NCBI GenBank assembly: GCA_963787895.1
Contig: CAWBEX010000001.1
Location: 310,001-374,000 of the forward strand
DNA length: 64,000 bases
Direction: 5' to 3'
Source: Anderseniella sp963787895
Lineage (GTDB): Bacteria; Pseudomonadota; Alphaproteobacteria; Rhizobiales; Aestuariivirgaceae
The notes beneath the pieces are model-generated. The model was not told where the DNA came from. It made no database searches and saw nothing but the letters and a program-made list of their open reading frames with translations. Shown here piece after piece: positions 1 through 8,110 of this stretch; the stretch's first letter is position 1, and every line of letters starts with the position of its first letter. Position numbers and translations under genes: made by a program.

Positions 1-915
1 CGGTCCCTGCACCTGGCAGCCCAGCGGCCCGGAGTATTTGTCTCCGAAGAAGAAGATGTGTCCCACTTCGATACCGCGGCCATTGACGCGGCGACCCTCG
101 GGCAGCTTATCGAACTCGGCAGCGTCGTGCATTTCGTCCGTAGCAGCATACTTGGACGTAAACTCGCCCACCACTTTCGCCACCTCATCCACGTCATCAT
201 AGTCAATGTCGAATGCGGACCAGTCGAAGTCGTGGAATGCCTTGTCGAAGAACACTTCAGACTCTCCGGTTTCCGCCAGAATGAGAAACTCGTGGCTCAT
301 GTCACCACCGATCGGACCCGTCTCTGCACGCATCGGAATGGCTTTCAGCCCCATGCGGGCAAAAGTGCGCAAATACGAAACGAACATCTTGTTGTAGGAA
401 TGCTTGCCAGCCTCTACCGACAGGTCGAATGAGTATGCATCCTTCATCAGGAACTCGCGACCGCGCATGATACCGAAGCGTGGGCGCACCTCGTCGCGGA
501 ACTTCCACTGGATGTGATACAGGTTGCGTGGCACGTCCTTGTAGGACTGTACGCCCGAGCGGAAAATATCCGTGATCATTTCCTCATTGGTGGGTCCATA
601 CAGCATGTCGCGCTCATGCCGGTCGGTGATCCGCAGCATCTCCTTGCCATAATCGTCATAGCGGCCAGACTTGCGCCACAGGTCCGCAGACTGGATGGTT
701 GGCATCAGGATCGGAATGGCACCTGCGCGTTGCTGTTCTTCGTGCACGATCTGCTCGATGTTGCGCAGCACCTTGTAGCCCAGCGGCAACCAGGAATAGA
801 TGCCCGCACTCTCCTGGCGGATCATGCCGGCACGCAGCATCAACCGGTGCGACACAATCTCTGCTTCCTTGGGATCATCACGCAAGATGGGAAGGAAGTA
901 CTGGCTTAGTCTCAT
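1..915 (-). CDS. proS: Prolyl-tRNA synthetase, N-terminal 305 codons (cut by window edge)
   Basis: This enzyme charges tRNA-Pro with proline in the cytoplasm. The visible part starts MRLSQYFLPILRDDPKEAEI and has the class II synthetase core: ESAGIYSWLPLG near residue 36, TNEE at about 109-112, and motif 2 (RDEVRPRFGIMRGREF) at about 140-155. The reading frame is open to base 1, so the rest of the catalytic domain and the anticodon-binding domain lie outside the window. The length implied by alphaproteobacterial ProS (about 440 residues) fits this. DUF1467 and mce, its usual neighbours, follow at 2.4-3.1 kb, but an orphan gene and an RNA candidate are inserted between. Confidence 0.97.
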   Translation of the reverse strand, partial: MRLSQYFLPILRDDPKEAEIVSHRLMLRAGMIRQESAGIYSWLPLGYKVLRNIEQIVHEEQQRAGAIPILMPTIQSADLWRKSGRYDDYGKEMLRITDRHERDMLYGPTNEEMITDIFRSGVQSYKDVPRNLYHIQWKFRDEVRPRFGIMRGREFLMKDAYSFDLSVEAGKHSYNKMFVSYLRTFARMGLKAIPMRAETGPIGGDMSHEFLILAETGESEVFFDKAFHDFDWSAFDIDYDDVDEVAKVVGEFTSKYAATDEMHDAAEFDKLPEGRRVNGRGIEVGHIFFFGDKYSGPLGCQVQGP

Positions 916-1060
916 ATTGATCGCCCCAAAAACAAATCCACTGAAAGCCCCATTTTCGGGCTGAGTGTCGTGTTCATAGTCCATCCTGCCAGATTTGACA
1001 AAGCGCAACATTGCCCTGAACAGGACACCCGATGCCTCTGTTACAGCAGGGTGCGGCATA

Positions 1061-1091
1061 TTGACTTTACAAGCTCACGAAAACGTGTAGG
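1061..1091 (+). promoter_or_regulatory. Possible promoter of the structured RNA
   Basis: A TTGACT hexamer at 1061-1066 resembles a sigma-70 -35 box. The -10 region at about 1084-1091 is weak (CGTGTA or TGTAGG, depending on spacing). It lies just before the run of hairpins described in the next entry. Only the -35 element is convincing. Confidence 0.3.
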
Positions 1092-1095
1092 TTCA

Positions 1096-1221
1096 GCGCC
1101 AGAGTTGCTTCAGCAACCATCCAGACCCAAGTCTGGGGAGGAAACGCCCAGCCATTGCGATGGCAGGGCCACGTCAGTAAGAGTGTAAGAATGAGGCAGG
1201 GTAACATCCCTGCCTTTTTTT
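1096..1221 (+). ncRNA. Structured intergenic RNA candidate, about 125 nt
   Basis: Four hairpins follow one another with little spacer: GTTGC/GCAAC at 1104-1117 with loop TTCA; CCAGAC/GTCTGG at 1121-1136 with loop CCAA; GCCAT/ATGGC at 1151-1164 with loop TGCG; and GGCAGGG/CCCTGCC at 1195-1214 followed by seven T. The last is a good intrinsic terminator. No reading frame with a ribosome site fits inside. It lies between proS (divergent) and an orphan gene on the same strand, more than 100 bp before that gene, so a free small RNA is more likely than a leader. I do not recognise the family; it does not look like SRP RNA, 6S RNA, tmRNA or a SAM riboswitch. Confidence 0.5.
1195..1221 (+). terminator. 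Rho-independent terminator of the RNA candidate
   Basis: A perfect 7-bp stem GGCAGGG/CCCTGCC encloses a 6-nt loop (TAACAT) and is followed directly by a T7 tract. No protein gene on the plus strand precedes it, so it must end a non-coding transcript. Confidence 0.8.
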
Positions 1222-1357
1222 GTGTTGTCGAAACCGACAAGGAATGCTGGCGGCTTGAGTTTGACGATTGGCGCTGTCCAGCAAACAAGACCCGCTGACG
1301 CTCAAAACTCAATCATTGTATTGGCACTCCACGTGTTTTCATGTCTGATTGGCTTTC

Positions 1358-2398
1358 ATGGAAAGACAGCATAACTGGAGCGCCTTTTCTCAAGTAGTCC
1401 TTGCTACTTCGGGCCCCCGCATCCGCCGCAAGAAGGTTCTGGTCAACCGCAAGTCTCTGAAGACTTGCGCTGCGTTTTTTCGTGCCAGGCTTGGCGTCAG
1501 CTCAACAGACCCGCAGAGATTGCTACAGTTGCAAGAGAAGGAAGTGCAGCTCCTGTCGCGGCAACCGGCAAACACTGCAGCAAAAGCAGAATATCAAAGG
1601 AAACTTCTGGCTGTTCTGCCGCACGCCAGCGAAGAGCAGCGCAGCCTTGTCTATCTTCAGGCCAGAACACACACCATAAAGAAGCGCATAATCCAGGCTG
1701 TAATGATGCGCTGGCAAGACTGGAAACCCGTCGTCCAGGTGACAGGTGACCCGCAGCAGGCAGTCTCCACGGCCCGGCTCAGACCTGTGATCTACTGGTG
1801 CGACAACACCGTGTATGCTGAACTCTTGGCGCGGATCGCGCTGCACCAGAGCGGCATTCGTGCCATGCACTATTCCGACTACGTCCATGAACACGGCGGC
1901 ATCTGGCTGGCGCGCAAACTGGTACAGAAGGGCATTTTCAAGCTGGAACAACGCTACATGGATGAACGCATTGTATCCCGGCCCTTTGTCCACTTTGCTT
2001 CAATGCGCCGTTTTGCCAGTGCGATGCGCGACAACCGCAGCATTTTTTCAATGAACAATGCCTTCCTTGGAAGGCGCCACGCCTGCACTCCCGTGACAGA
2101 GGATCTGTACTTGATCCAGGCGACTGCCCCGCTCAACATGGCCAGAAGATACAACGCCATGATTGTGCCGGTAACTGCCACCGAGCTGCTGCCGTATGAG
2201 CACTACGGTGTGCATTTCCATGACCCGCTTGAAGCGGACAACAGCCTTGGCCGGGACGACGACATTCGACGCATGGCGCATCTTTCAAATGCGAGGCAGC
2301 TGCAATCAATCCGCGAAATCCCCGATCAATGGCTCTGTTTCGTAGGAGACCAACTGGGCATCCCGGTGGATGGCCGCATTGCTCGATACGGTATGTAG
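1358..2398 (+). CDS. Orphan protein, possibly a divergent LpxL-type acyltransferase
   Basis: This 346-residue soluble-looking protein is not one I recognise with confidence. The second half has a pattern loosely like the lipid A acyltransferase (LABL) family: a stretch around VIYWCDNTVYAE where that family has its H-x4-D/E active site, then FSMNNAFLGRR and NMARRYNAMIVPV, resembling the 'small neutral loop, then VvP' region. The expected catalytic His is not evident, so it could be inactive or unrelated. The first half is basic, with several Lys/Arg-rich helices. An ATG at 1358 is preferred over an in-frame TTG at 1349; neither has a strong ribosome site. It sits between proS and DUF1467, which are adjacent in relatives, so it is probably an insertion. 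Confidence 0.6.
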   Translation: MERQHNWSAFSQVVLATSGPRIRRKKVLVNRKSLKTCAAFFRARLGVSSTDPQRLLQLQEKEVQLLSRQPANTAAKAEYQRKLLAVLPHASEEQRSLVYLQARTHTIKKRIIQAVMMRWQDWKPVVQVTGDPQQAVSTARLRPVIYWCDNTVYAELLARIALHQSGIRAMHYSDYVHEHGGIWLARKLVQKGIFKLEQRYMDERIVSRPFVHFASMRRFASAMRDNRSIFSMNNAFLGRRHACTPVTEDLYLIQATAPLNMARRYNAMIVPVTATELLPYEHYGVHFHDPLEADNSLGRDDDIRRMAHLSNARQLQSIREIPDQWLCFVGDQLGIPVDGRIARYGM

Positions 2399-2400
2399 CA

Positions 2401-2682
2401 TCAGCCGGTTGGCAGTTTCGGCATGAACGGAAAGTCGTCCAGGCTCAACCCGCCATAGTGAACAAACCAGTAGTACAAGCCATAGATGACAAGTGCGATC
2501 GCAGTCGTCCATGCAAACTTGTTCCACATGTTGACCTTAACAGGTGCCGCCCTGTCGTGCCCCACTGCAACATCCGCACCTTCTTCATGTGCAGATCGCA
2601 TGCCCCACGGCAGCACGGTGAACAGCACCAGCCACCAAATGATAAAAAAGACTGCAAACCCGGTGAGAAAATCGACAATCAT
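2401..2682 (-). CDS. DUF1467 family small membrane protein
   Basis: This 93-residue protein has two predicted transmembrane helices, about residues 5-27 (FLTGFAVFFIIWWLVLFTVL) and 57-75 (AWTTAIALVIYGLYYWFVHY), joined by a charged loop with the family's LPWG-R-A-E pattern. DUF1467 is a short alphaproteobacterial inner-membrane family of unknown function, commonly encoded next to mce and proS, as here. Its start overlaps the last base of the upstream mce gene, so the two are co-transcribed and translationally coupled. It is convergent with the orphan at 1358, with stops only 2 bp apart. Confidence 0.9.
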   Translation of the reverse strand: MIVDFLTGFAVFFIIWWLVLFTVLPWGMRSAHEEGADVAVGHDRAAPVKVNMWNKFAWTTAIALVIYGLYYWFVHYGGLSLDDFPFMPKLPTG

Positions 2683-3095
2683 CAGGCCTGCTCCAACTCG
2701 ACAAGGGTTCCGCAGAAGTCCTTGGGATGGAGAAACAGCACAGGCTTGCCGTGGGCCCCGATTTTGGGCTCCCCATCACCCAGCACGCGAGCGCCTTCCT
2801 GTTTCAGGTGGTCACGCGCGGCAATGATGTCTTCAACCTCATAGCACACATGATGGATACCGCCGGACGGGCTCTTGTCGAGAAACGCCTGTATGGGCGA
2901 GTTGTCGCCCAGCGGCTCCAGCAACTCGATCTTGGTGTTTGGCAATTCGACAAACACGACCGTGACACCGTGGTTCGGTTCAGGCTGTGGGGCAGAAACC
3001 TTCGCTCCGAGCATGTTGCGGTACACAACGCAACCCGCTTCCAGATCCGGCACCGCGATGGCAACGTGGTTCAACCGACCAAGCATATCTGACAA
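2682..3095 (-). CDS. mce: Methylmalonyl-CoA epimerase
   Basis: This 137-residue vicinal-oxygen-chelate enzyme interconverts (2S)- and (2R)-methylmalonyl-CoA, linking propionyl-CoA carboxylation to methylmalonyl-CoA mutase. Metal ligands are visible: His in LNHVAIAVPDLE near the N-terminus, His in GGIHHVCYEVEDI near residue 90, and Glu in GTLVELEQA at the C-terminus. The length is normal. It is the first gene of a two-gene unit with DUF1467. Methylmalonyl-CoA mutase and propionyl-CoA carboxylase are not in the window, but a MaoC/CitE-like pair acting on related acyl-CoAs may lie at 40.7-42 kb. Confidence 0.95.
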   Translation of the reverse strand: MSDMLGRLNHVAIAVPDLEAGCVVYRNMLGAKVSAPQPEPNHGVTVVFVELPNTKIELLEPLGDNSPIQAFLDKSPSGGIHHVCYEVEDIIAARDHLKQEGARVLGDGEPKIGAHGKPVLFLHPKDFCGTLVELEQA

Positions 3096-3166
3096 TCTCC
3101 GGAGATGTTTCGATTGAGCCCTTTTAGCATCCCTGACCTGTTGGACAATGAGACGAAACGCGCACC

Positions 3167-3901
3167 CTAGGTCTGTTCACTTTGCTTACCGCTCAACCAC
3201 CTGATAATGCGGGCGCGCTGTTCGGGCGGAGAAATTCCGCGTGGCTCGAACACATGACGTTGCAGGAAATGTCCGGTCAGCTTCAACCCATCGACAACAT
3301 CTTGTGAACTGGCAGCAAGGCTAGCACCAGTGACAAAGGACGGCAGCACAAGCAGCCTGTCCTTCCACGGTTCCGCTTCGCTCGAAGTTACCGCCTTGCC
3401 GCTGCGCGGTGACACATGCGTAAGACGGGATGTACTGCCGCTAACTGCGCACCGTGTCAGGTCCAGTCCAAAACCGAGTTCGTCCAGAAGACCAATTTCC
3501 CAGCGCACAAGCAACGCCGGCCAGATCTCGTCATCTTGCAAATGATTGATCAGCAGCAAGGACGCCTCATAAATGCGCGGGTGCGGCTCCCGCTCCGGAA
3601 GCAGGCTGGCCAGAGTGGTCATCGTGGTAAGCGCAGCCAGCCGCGGCAGATCATCAATGACACCTGCAACCACCATCTTGTGCGGATCAACCGCAAACAC
3701 ACCGAGGTGGTCCTCCAGCCTGGCACGCCAAACCACATTCACCAGATTTCCAGCCTGCAGCACCGGACGGTTGGCGCGTGAACGCCCGGACCGCACAAGA
3801 CCGGAATGCCTGCCCCTATCTCGCGTCAGCACATCAATGATGGCCGAGCTTTCGCCGTGCTTGCGGGCATTCAGTATGAGGCCGTCAGCGCGCCACTCCA
3901 C
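3167..3901 (-). CDS. recO: DNA repair protein RecO
   Basis: RecO works with RecR and RecF to load RecA at gaps and anneals SSB-coated single strands. The protein has the N-terminal OB-fold start (EWRADGLILNARKHGESSAI) and the helical C-terminal half ending near HVFEPRGISPPEQRAR. The start is taken as a GTG at 3901, which gives 244 residues, the family norm, and has GGAGAG 8 nt upstream; a longer frame to 3961 would overlap era by over 40 bp. It is the last gene of the rnc-era-recO unit, 17 bp after the era stop. Confidence 0.95.
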   Translation of the reverse strand: MEWRADGLILNARKHGESSAIIDVLTRDRGRHSGLVRSGRSRANRPVLQAGNLVNVVWRARLEDHLGVFAVDPHKMVVAGVIDDLPRLAALTTMTTLASLLPEREPHPRIYEASLLLINHLQDDEIWPALLVRWEIGLLDELGFGLDLTRCAVSGSTSRLTHVSPRSGKAVTSSEAEPWKDRLLVLPSFVTGASLAASSQDVVDGLKLTGHFLQRHVFEPRGISPPEQRARIIRWLSGKQSEQT

Positions 3902-3918
3902 AGCATCTACTCTCCGCT

Positions 3919-4851
3919 CTAAAGCCCCATCATGCGCAGGCGTTCGGGATCTTCGGCCCACTTGTCACGCACCTTGACGAACAGGAACAAGTGCACGGTC
4001 TGACCTATCGCACCCGATATTTCTTCACGCGCCGCCTGGCCAATCTTCTTGATGGTTTGGCCTGCCTTGCCGAGCACGATCTTTTTCTGACTATCGCGCT
4101 CCACGAATATCACCTGCTCGATGCGTACCGAACCATCCTTCTTTTCGGTCCATGTTTCGGTCTCCACAGTGGAGGCATATGGCAGTTCATCATGCAGCCG
4201 GAGATAAAGCTTTTCCCGGGTGATTTCGGATGCAAGCAATCGTAGCGGAAGGTCCGCAATCTGGTCTTCCGGATAGAGCCAGGGCCCCGACGGCATTCTG
4301 CCAGCAAGTGCGGCCCGCAGGTCCGCAACTCCGTGACCCTTGAGCGCCGATATCATGAAGGTGCCACTGAACGCAAAGCGCTTGTTCAGATCATCAGTGA
4401 GCTTGAGAAGTTTTTCAGCCGGCATCAGGTCAATCTTGTTCAACGCAAGAATTGCCTTCCCGCCAGCGGCTTCAAGGCCCGCAATTATTCTTTCATTGTC
4501 GTCATTCAGCCCATCGCGGACATCAATCAACAGCACAGTTGCATCAGCTTCTGCTGCACCGGCCCAGGCTGCCTGAACCATCTCCTCGTCCAGCTTGCGC
4601 TTGGGCATGAAGATGCCTGGGGTATCAACAAAAATGATCTGTGCCAGACCCTCGATCGCGATAGCGCGCACGCGTGCACGCGTTGTCTGTACTTTGTGCG
4701 TGACGATGGAAATCTTTGAGCCCACAAGCTGGTTCAGCAGTGTCGACTTGCCGGCATTTGGCGCACCAATCAGCGCGACAAAACCACACGAGCGATCAGC
4801 AGCCCTGTCCGCCTGGCCGTCATCGCTGCCGGGTTCACTCGTCATTGCCAT
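3919..4851 (-). CDS. era: GTPase Era
   Basis: Era binds the 3' end of 16S rRNA and is needed for maturation of the small ribosomal subunit. All GTPase boxes are visible: G1 GAPNAGKS, G3 DTPG, G4 NKID. A C-terminal KH RNA-binding domain follows (LGKAGQTIKKIGQAAREEI). The start at 4851 (MAMTSEP) gives 310 residues; a second ATG at 4845 forms an ATGA overlap with the rnc stop, so translation is probably coupled to RNase III, which acts on the same rRNA precursor. Confidence 0.97.
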   Translation of the reverse strand: MAMTSEPGSDDGQADRAADRSCGFVALIGAPNAGKSTLLNQLVGSKISIVTHKVQTTRARVRAIAIEGLAQIIFVDTPGIFMPKRKLDEEMVQAAWAGAAEADATVLLIDVRDGLNDDNERIIAGLEAAGGKAILALNKIDLMPAEKLLKLTDDLNKRFAFSGTFMISALKGHGVADLRAALAGRMPSGPWLYPEDQIADLPLRLLASEITREKLYLRLHDELPYASTVETETWTEKKDGSVRIEQVIFVERDSQKKIVLGKAGQTIKKIGQAAREEISGAIGQTVHLFLFVKVRDKWAEDPERLRMMGL

Positions 4852-5534
4852 ACACCTTCCCGCTTCAGGAACGCAGAAGCCGCAGCTTGTTCTGCTGTTC
4901 GGATTGTAGTTGATACTCCGCGCACGCGCTCGCAACTTTCCACCACCAGTTCGACGGTAAACTCAGGTGCGTGGTCAGGCCCCGTCGTCTCAACCGTTTC
5001 ATAGGCAGGTGGCGGGAGAGACCGGGCCGCAGCCCACTCCTGCAAGGCGGATTTTGCATCCTTGCGCATGTCCGGAGCCTTATCGAGCAACTTGTGCCAA
5101 AGCCGTGTGATCACACCCCTTGCTGCATCAAGCCCACCATCAAGATAAACAGCTGCGATCAGCGCCTCACAGGCGTCACCGACAATGTTGTCGGTGGCAA
5201 CAGTACGTTTGCTGCCCTTGCCAGCAAGCACGAGCACATCGCCCAGGCCAAGTTCGTGACCGATCCTGGCGCATGTCTGCCGCCTGACCAGTGCATTCAG
5301 CATGCGTGCCAAATCACCTTCGGCCACATCTTCGTGCCGCTCAAACAGCAACTGTGCGATCACCAGCCCAAGAACTCTGTCGCCGAGAAACTCCAGCCGT
5401 TCATTGTTGCCATTGCTGCTTTGCGTTGTGCCACTGGCGTGGGTCAGCGCTCGCGTCAATAAATCCGCATCGTTGAATTGATAGCCAAGCCGCTGCTCCA
5501 GCCTGGCCTGGGCTGTTGCGCGTTGCCCGCTCAT
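4842..5534 (-). CDS. rnc: Ribonuclease III
   Basis: This double-strand-specific endoribonuclease processes rRNA precursors and structured mRNAs. The 230-residue protein has the signature ERLEFLGDRVLGLVIAQLLF, the acidic active-site residues in NIVGDACEALIAAVYLDGG, and a C-terminal double-stranded RNA-binding domain starting at DAKSALQEWAAARS. The start (MSGQRATAQ) is chosen because its ATG overlaps the lepB stop as ATGA; the upstream alternative would run into lepB. Confidence 0.97.
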   Translation of the reverse strand: MSGQRATAQARLEQRLGYQFNDADLLTRALTHASGTTQSSNGNNERLEFLGDRVLGLVIAQLLFERHEDVAEGDLARMLNALVRRQTCARIGHELGLGDVLVLAGKGSKRTVATDNIVGDACEALIAAVYLDGGLDAARGVITRLWHKLLDKAPDMRKDAKSALQEWAAARSLPPPAYETVETTGPDHAPEFTVELVVESCERVRGVSTTIRTAEQAAASAFLKREGVWQ

Positions 5535-6322
5535 TCGACCGAATGGAACAACCGGCCCCAGCGAATGTTGGCAGGCCACTTCCAGACCTCCCAGAAAGCG
5601 CCATCCGGCCCATGCGAGAAAAACAGGATAGTGGCGCGTCCTACGAGGTTCTCGTAGGGCACATAGCCCACTTCGCTCAGGAACCTGGAATCCGTGGAAT
5701 TGTCCCGGTTATCACCCATCATGAAGTAGTGGTCTTCCGGCACGGTGTACACATCGGTGTTGTCCGCGCCGCTGTTGTAAATATCGAGCGTGTTGTAAGT
5801 CACGCCATTGGGCAATGTCTCGGCATACTGGCGGGCTGTGCGCGTATTGCCTGAATCGGGGTTTACAAAACCATCAATTTCCTTGCGCTGCACAGCTTCA
5901 CCGTTGATGTGCAACACACCATCAATCATTTGTATCTGGTCGCCCGGAAGGCCGATCACGCGTTTGATGTAATCTGTTTCATTGTCCCGCGGCAGTTTGA
6001 ACACCACCACATCACCACGCTCAGGTTTGCCTGCGAACACCCTGTCTTCAAACGGCACGGGGCCAAACTTGAACAGGTTGTTGCCAAATAAGCCGAAGGT
6101 GAAGTTGAAGGAGTATTTCGAATAGCCATAAGACAGCTTGTTGACGAACAGATAGTCGCCAACCCGTAAGGTTGGGACCATGGATTCGGACGGTATATTG
6201 AACGGCTGAAACAAAAACGTTCTTACGACAAACGCAATCAGCAGTGCCTGGACGATAACCTTGATCGTCTCCCAACCACTGTCTTCTGTTTTCTTGCGGG
6301 ACTGTTCCGCGTGGGAAGCCAT
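5531..6322 (-). CDS. lepB: Signal peptidase I
   Basis: This membrane serine protease removes signal peptides from exported proteins on the periplasmic side. The 263-residue protein has one N-terminal membrane helix (about residues 20-38), then the catalytic Ser in PSESMVPTLRVGDYLFVNK, the Lys region RGDVVVFKLPRD and YIKRVIGLPGD, and box E MGDNRDNSTDSR. It belongs to the acpS-lepB-rnc-era-recO unit; a 131-bp gap separates it from acpS and may hold an internal promoter. Confidence 0.97.
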   Translation of the reverse strand: MASHAEQSRKKTEDSGWETIKVIVQALLIAFVVRTFLFQPFNIPSESMVPTLRVGDYLFVNKLSYGYSKYSFNFTFGLFGNNLFKFGPVPFEDRVFAGKPERGDVVVFKLPRDNETDYIKRVIGLPGDQIQMIDGVLHINGEAVQRKEIDGFVNPDSGNTRTARQYAETLPNGVTYNTLDIYNSGADNTDVYTVPEDHYFMMGDNRDNSTDSRFLSEVGYVPYENLVGRATILFFSHGPDGAFWEVWKWPANIRWGRLFHSVE

Positions 6323-6453
6323 ATCTTGTGCCTCTGAAAAATCTGCTGGAAATCATACTTTCCAGCCAAATCATTCTAACCTTTGCACAGTCATGTCGCA
6401 GCTTATTGGCAAAATTGCAACGCCTGCCTTAGCAGATTACTACCTTGCAAGGT

Positions 6454-6858
6454 TCATTTAACATGCTGGACGCTGGATATGATCACAACTGCCTGCGCCC
6501 AGGGAAAGTCATCCGTGATGGTAAGGTGGATGTCGGGTGCATAGCCCTGCGGCACCAACGAAGCGAGCTGTTGTGCCGCACCTCCGGTCAAAACCATGGT
6601 TGGCCGCCCGCTTTGCAGGTTCACCACGCCCATGTCGCGCCAAAACACCCCTCTGCGAAACCCTGTACCCAACGCTTTCGAGCACGCTTCCTTGGCTGCA
6701 AAGCGCTTGGCATATGAGGCTGCCCTTTGCGCCCTGCGATCTGATTTAGCCTTTTCGATGTCAGTAAAAATGCGATTGATGAACCTGTCGCCAAACCGTT
6801 CCAGCGAAGCCTCGATCCGCCGGATGTCGATCATGTCGTTGCCAATACCGAGAATCAT
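6454..6858 (-). CDS. acpS: Holo-[acyl-carrier-protein] synthase
   Basis: AcpS transfers 4'-phosphopantetheine from CoA to the acyl carrier protein, which is required for fatty-acid synthesis. The 134-residue protein starts MILGIGNDMIDIRRIE, where the Asp binds Mg2+, and has the second signature KRFAAKEACSKALGTGF near residue 55. Its ATG overlaps the DUF2062 stop. In several alphaproteobacteria pdxJ lies just upstream; it is absent here. Confidence 0.96.
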   Translation of the reverse strand: MILGIGNDMIDIRRIEASLERFGDRFINRIFTDIEKAKSDRRAQRAASYAKRFAAKEACSKALGTGFRRGVFWRDMGVVNLQSGRPTMVLTGGAAQQLASLVPQGYAPDIHLTITDDFPWAQAVVIISSVQHVK

Positions 6859-7481
6859 GCACGCGTGCCCTGCTCGACCCGTCCGGCCTTGTTGCGAGCT
6901 TCACGGATTTCGCGCGCACGCCTGTCGCGAACGGCCCTGCGCCGCTTCTTGTAACGCTCAACTGCCGGCTTGACGAGCACATAGCAAATGATGGCACACG
7001 ACAGCCCCAATGGAACTGATCCAACCATCATCTGCCAGAACACCGGTTCAACCCCGGCCCAAAGCTCTGCGAAGAAATCCATCGGGTGGTTGAACAGCAA
7101 GGCCATGCCGCCATCGGGGCGCACGATGGAAATCTCGTCCCTTCCCTGAAGTCCGAGAATCCAGCTTCCCGTGTTATGGGTCACAAACCAGATGAACGGA
7201 AAAGTCAGTGGGTTGCCGACCGACGTGCCGATTGCCGAAGCAAGCACGTTTCCTCCGATGGCCCAGGCAAGCAGGGCGGCCAGAACGAAATGAAAGCCCA
7301 CCAGAGGAGTGAACGAAGCGAAAGTTCCAGCGGCGAACCCCAGCGCGATGGCGTGCGGTGACCCGGCAATGCGGTTCACCTTGTAGGAGATGTACCGTGC
7401 CGCCCGTTGAAAGCCGATCTCAGGCCAAAAGAGATTTCTGACCTTCCGCATCCAGCCAATGGATTCTCGCCGCTTGAACAT
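6855..7481 (-). CDS. DUF2062 membrane protein
   Basis: This 208-residue protein of unknown function has the DUF2062 core: SPHAIALGFAAGTFASFTPL near residue 40, then NVLASAIGTSVGNPLTFPF and about three further hydrophobic segments. The C-terminal 35 residues are strongly basic (YKKRRRAVRDRRAREIREAR) and may contact phospholipid head groups or nucleic acid. It is encoded between pyrE and acpS, as in many Hyphomicrobiales. Confidence 0.88.
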   Translation of the reverse strand: MFKRRESIGWMRKVRNLFWPEIGFQRAARYISYKVNRIAGSPHAIALGFAAGTFASFTPLVGFHFVLAALLAWAIGGNVLASAIGTSVGNPLTFPFIWFVTHNTGSWILGLQGRDEISIVRPDGGMALLFNHPMDFFAELWAGVEPVFWQMMVGSVPLGLSCAIICYVLVKPAVERYKKRRRAVRDRRAREIREARNKAGRVEQGTRA

Positions 7482-7510
7482 GTTCTTCCGTCAAATTCTC
7501 TCTTTACAGA

Positions 7511-8110
7511 TCAGGCCTTCAATCCGCGACTTCCCGGTTTCACTGCCTCGATGGAAGCAAGCTCGGCAGGCAGCTTGTCGGCCTCATAGGTTGGCACATC
7601 AAGCCTGGCAAGCGACACCAGTGGCACTCCGACATCTGCCTTGCCGCCAGACCGGTCGATCAGGCATGCAGCGCCAACGCACGCGCCACCCTCCCTCACT
7701 ATCGCCTCTATACACTCACGAGACGACAAACCAGTCGTGACAATGTCTTCAACCATCAGACAACGCGCACCTTGCTCAATTGCGAAGCCTCTACGAAACG
7801 TCAGTTTACTCTCAACACGTTCACAGAATATTGCCGGCACACGAAGTTGACGTCCCATTTCGTAACCGACAACGACACCACCCATCGCAGGCGAAACTAC
7901 GAGATCTATGCCTGTGATGCCCGCAGCAGCCACCTTGGCTGCCAGCGAAGAACACAATCTGCCCGCCCTTGCCGCATCCATGAGCACGCGCGCGCACTGC
8001 AAGTATCTGGGGCTATGCAGCCCCGAAGACAATATGAAATGTCCCTCAAGCAGTGCCCCTGCGTCGCGGAACTCGTCGAGCACCTGGCCTTGAGTTAGTA
8101 TGTTCGTCAT
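7511..8110 (-). CDS. pyrE: Orotate phosphoribosyltransferase
   Basis: PyrE forms orotidine 5'-phosphate from orotate and PRPP in pyrimidine synthesis. The 199-residue protein contains the PRPP-binding motif RCLMVEDIVTTGLSS near residue 120 and the nucleotide-binding turn VVSPAMGGVVVGYEMGRQL. The start codon overlaps the rsh stop (ATGA), so it is coupled to the stringent-response enzyme gene. Confidence 0.95.
   Translation of the reverse strand: MTNILTQGQVLDEFRDAGALLEGHFILSSGLHSPRYLQCARVLMDAARAGRLCSSLAAKVAAAGITGIDLVVSPAMGGVVVGYEMGRQLRVPAIFCERVESKLTFRRGFAIEQGARCLMVEDIVTTGLSSRECIEAIVREGGACVGAACLIDRSGGKADVGVPLVSLARLDVPTYEADKLPAELASIEAVKPGSRGLKA

Noticed and set aside
1096..1221. Riboswitch controlling the gene at 1358
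   Set aside because: The terminator is more than 130 bp before the gene, no alternative antiterminator pairing is seen and no known aptamer core is present.
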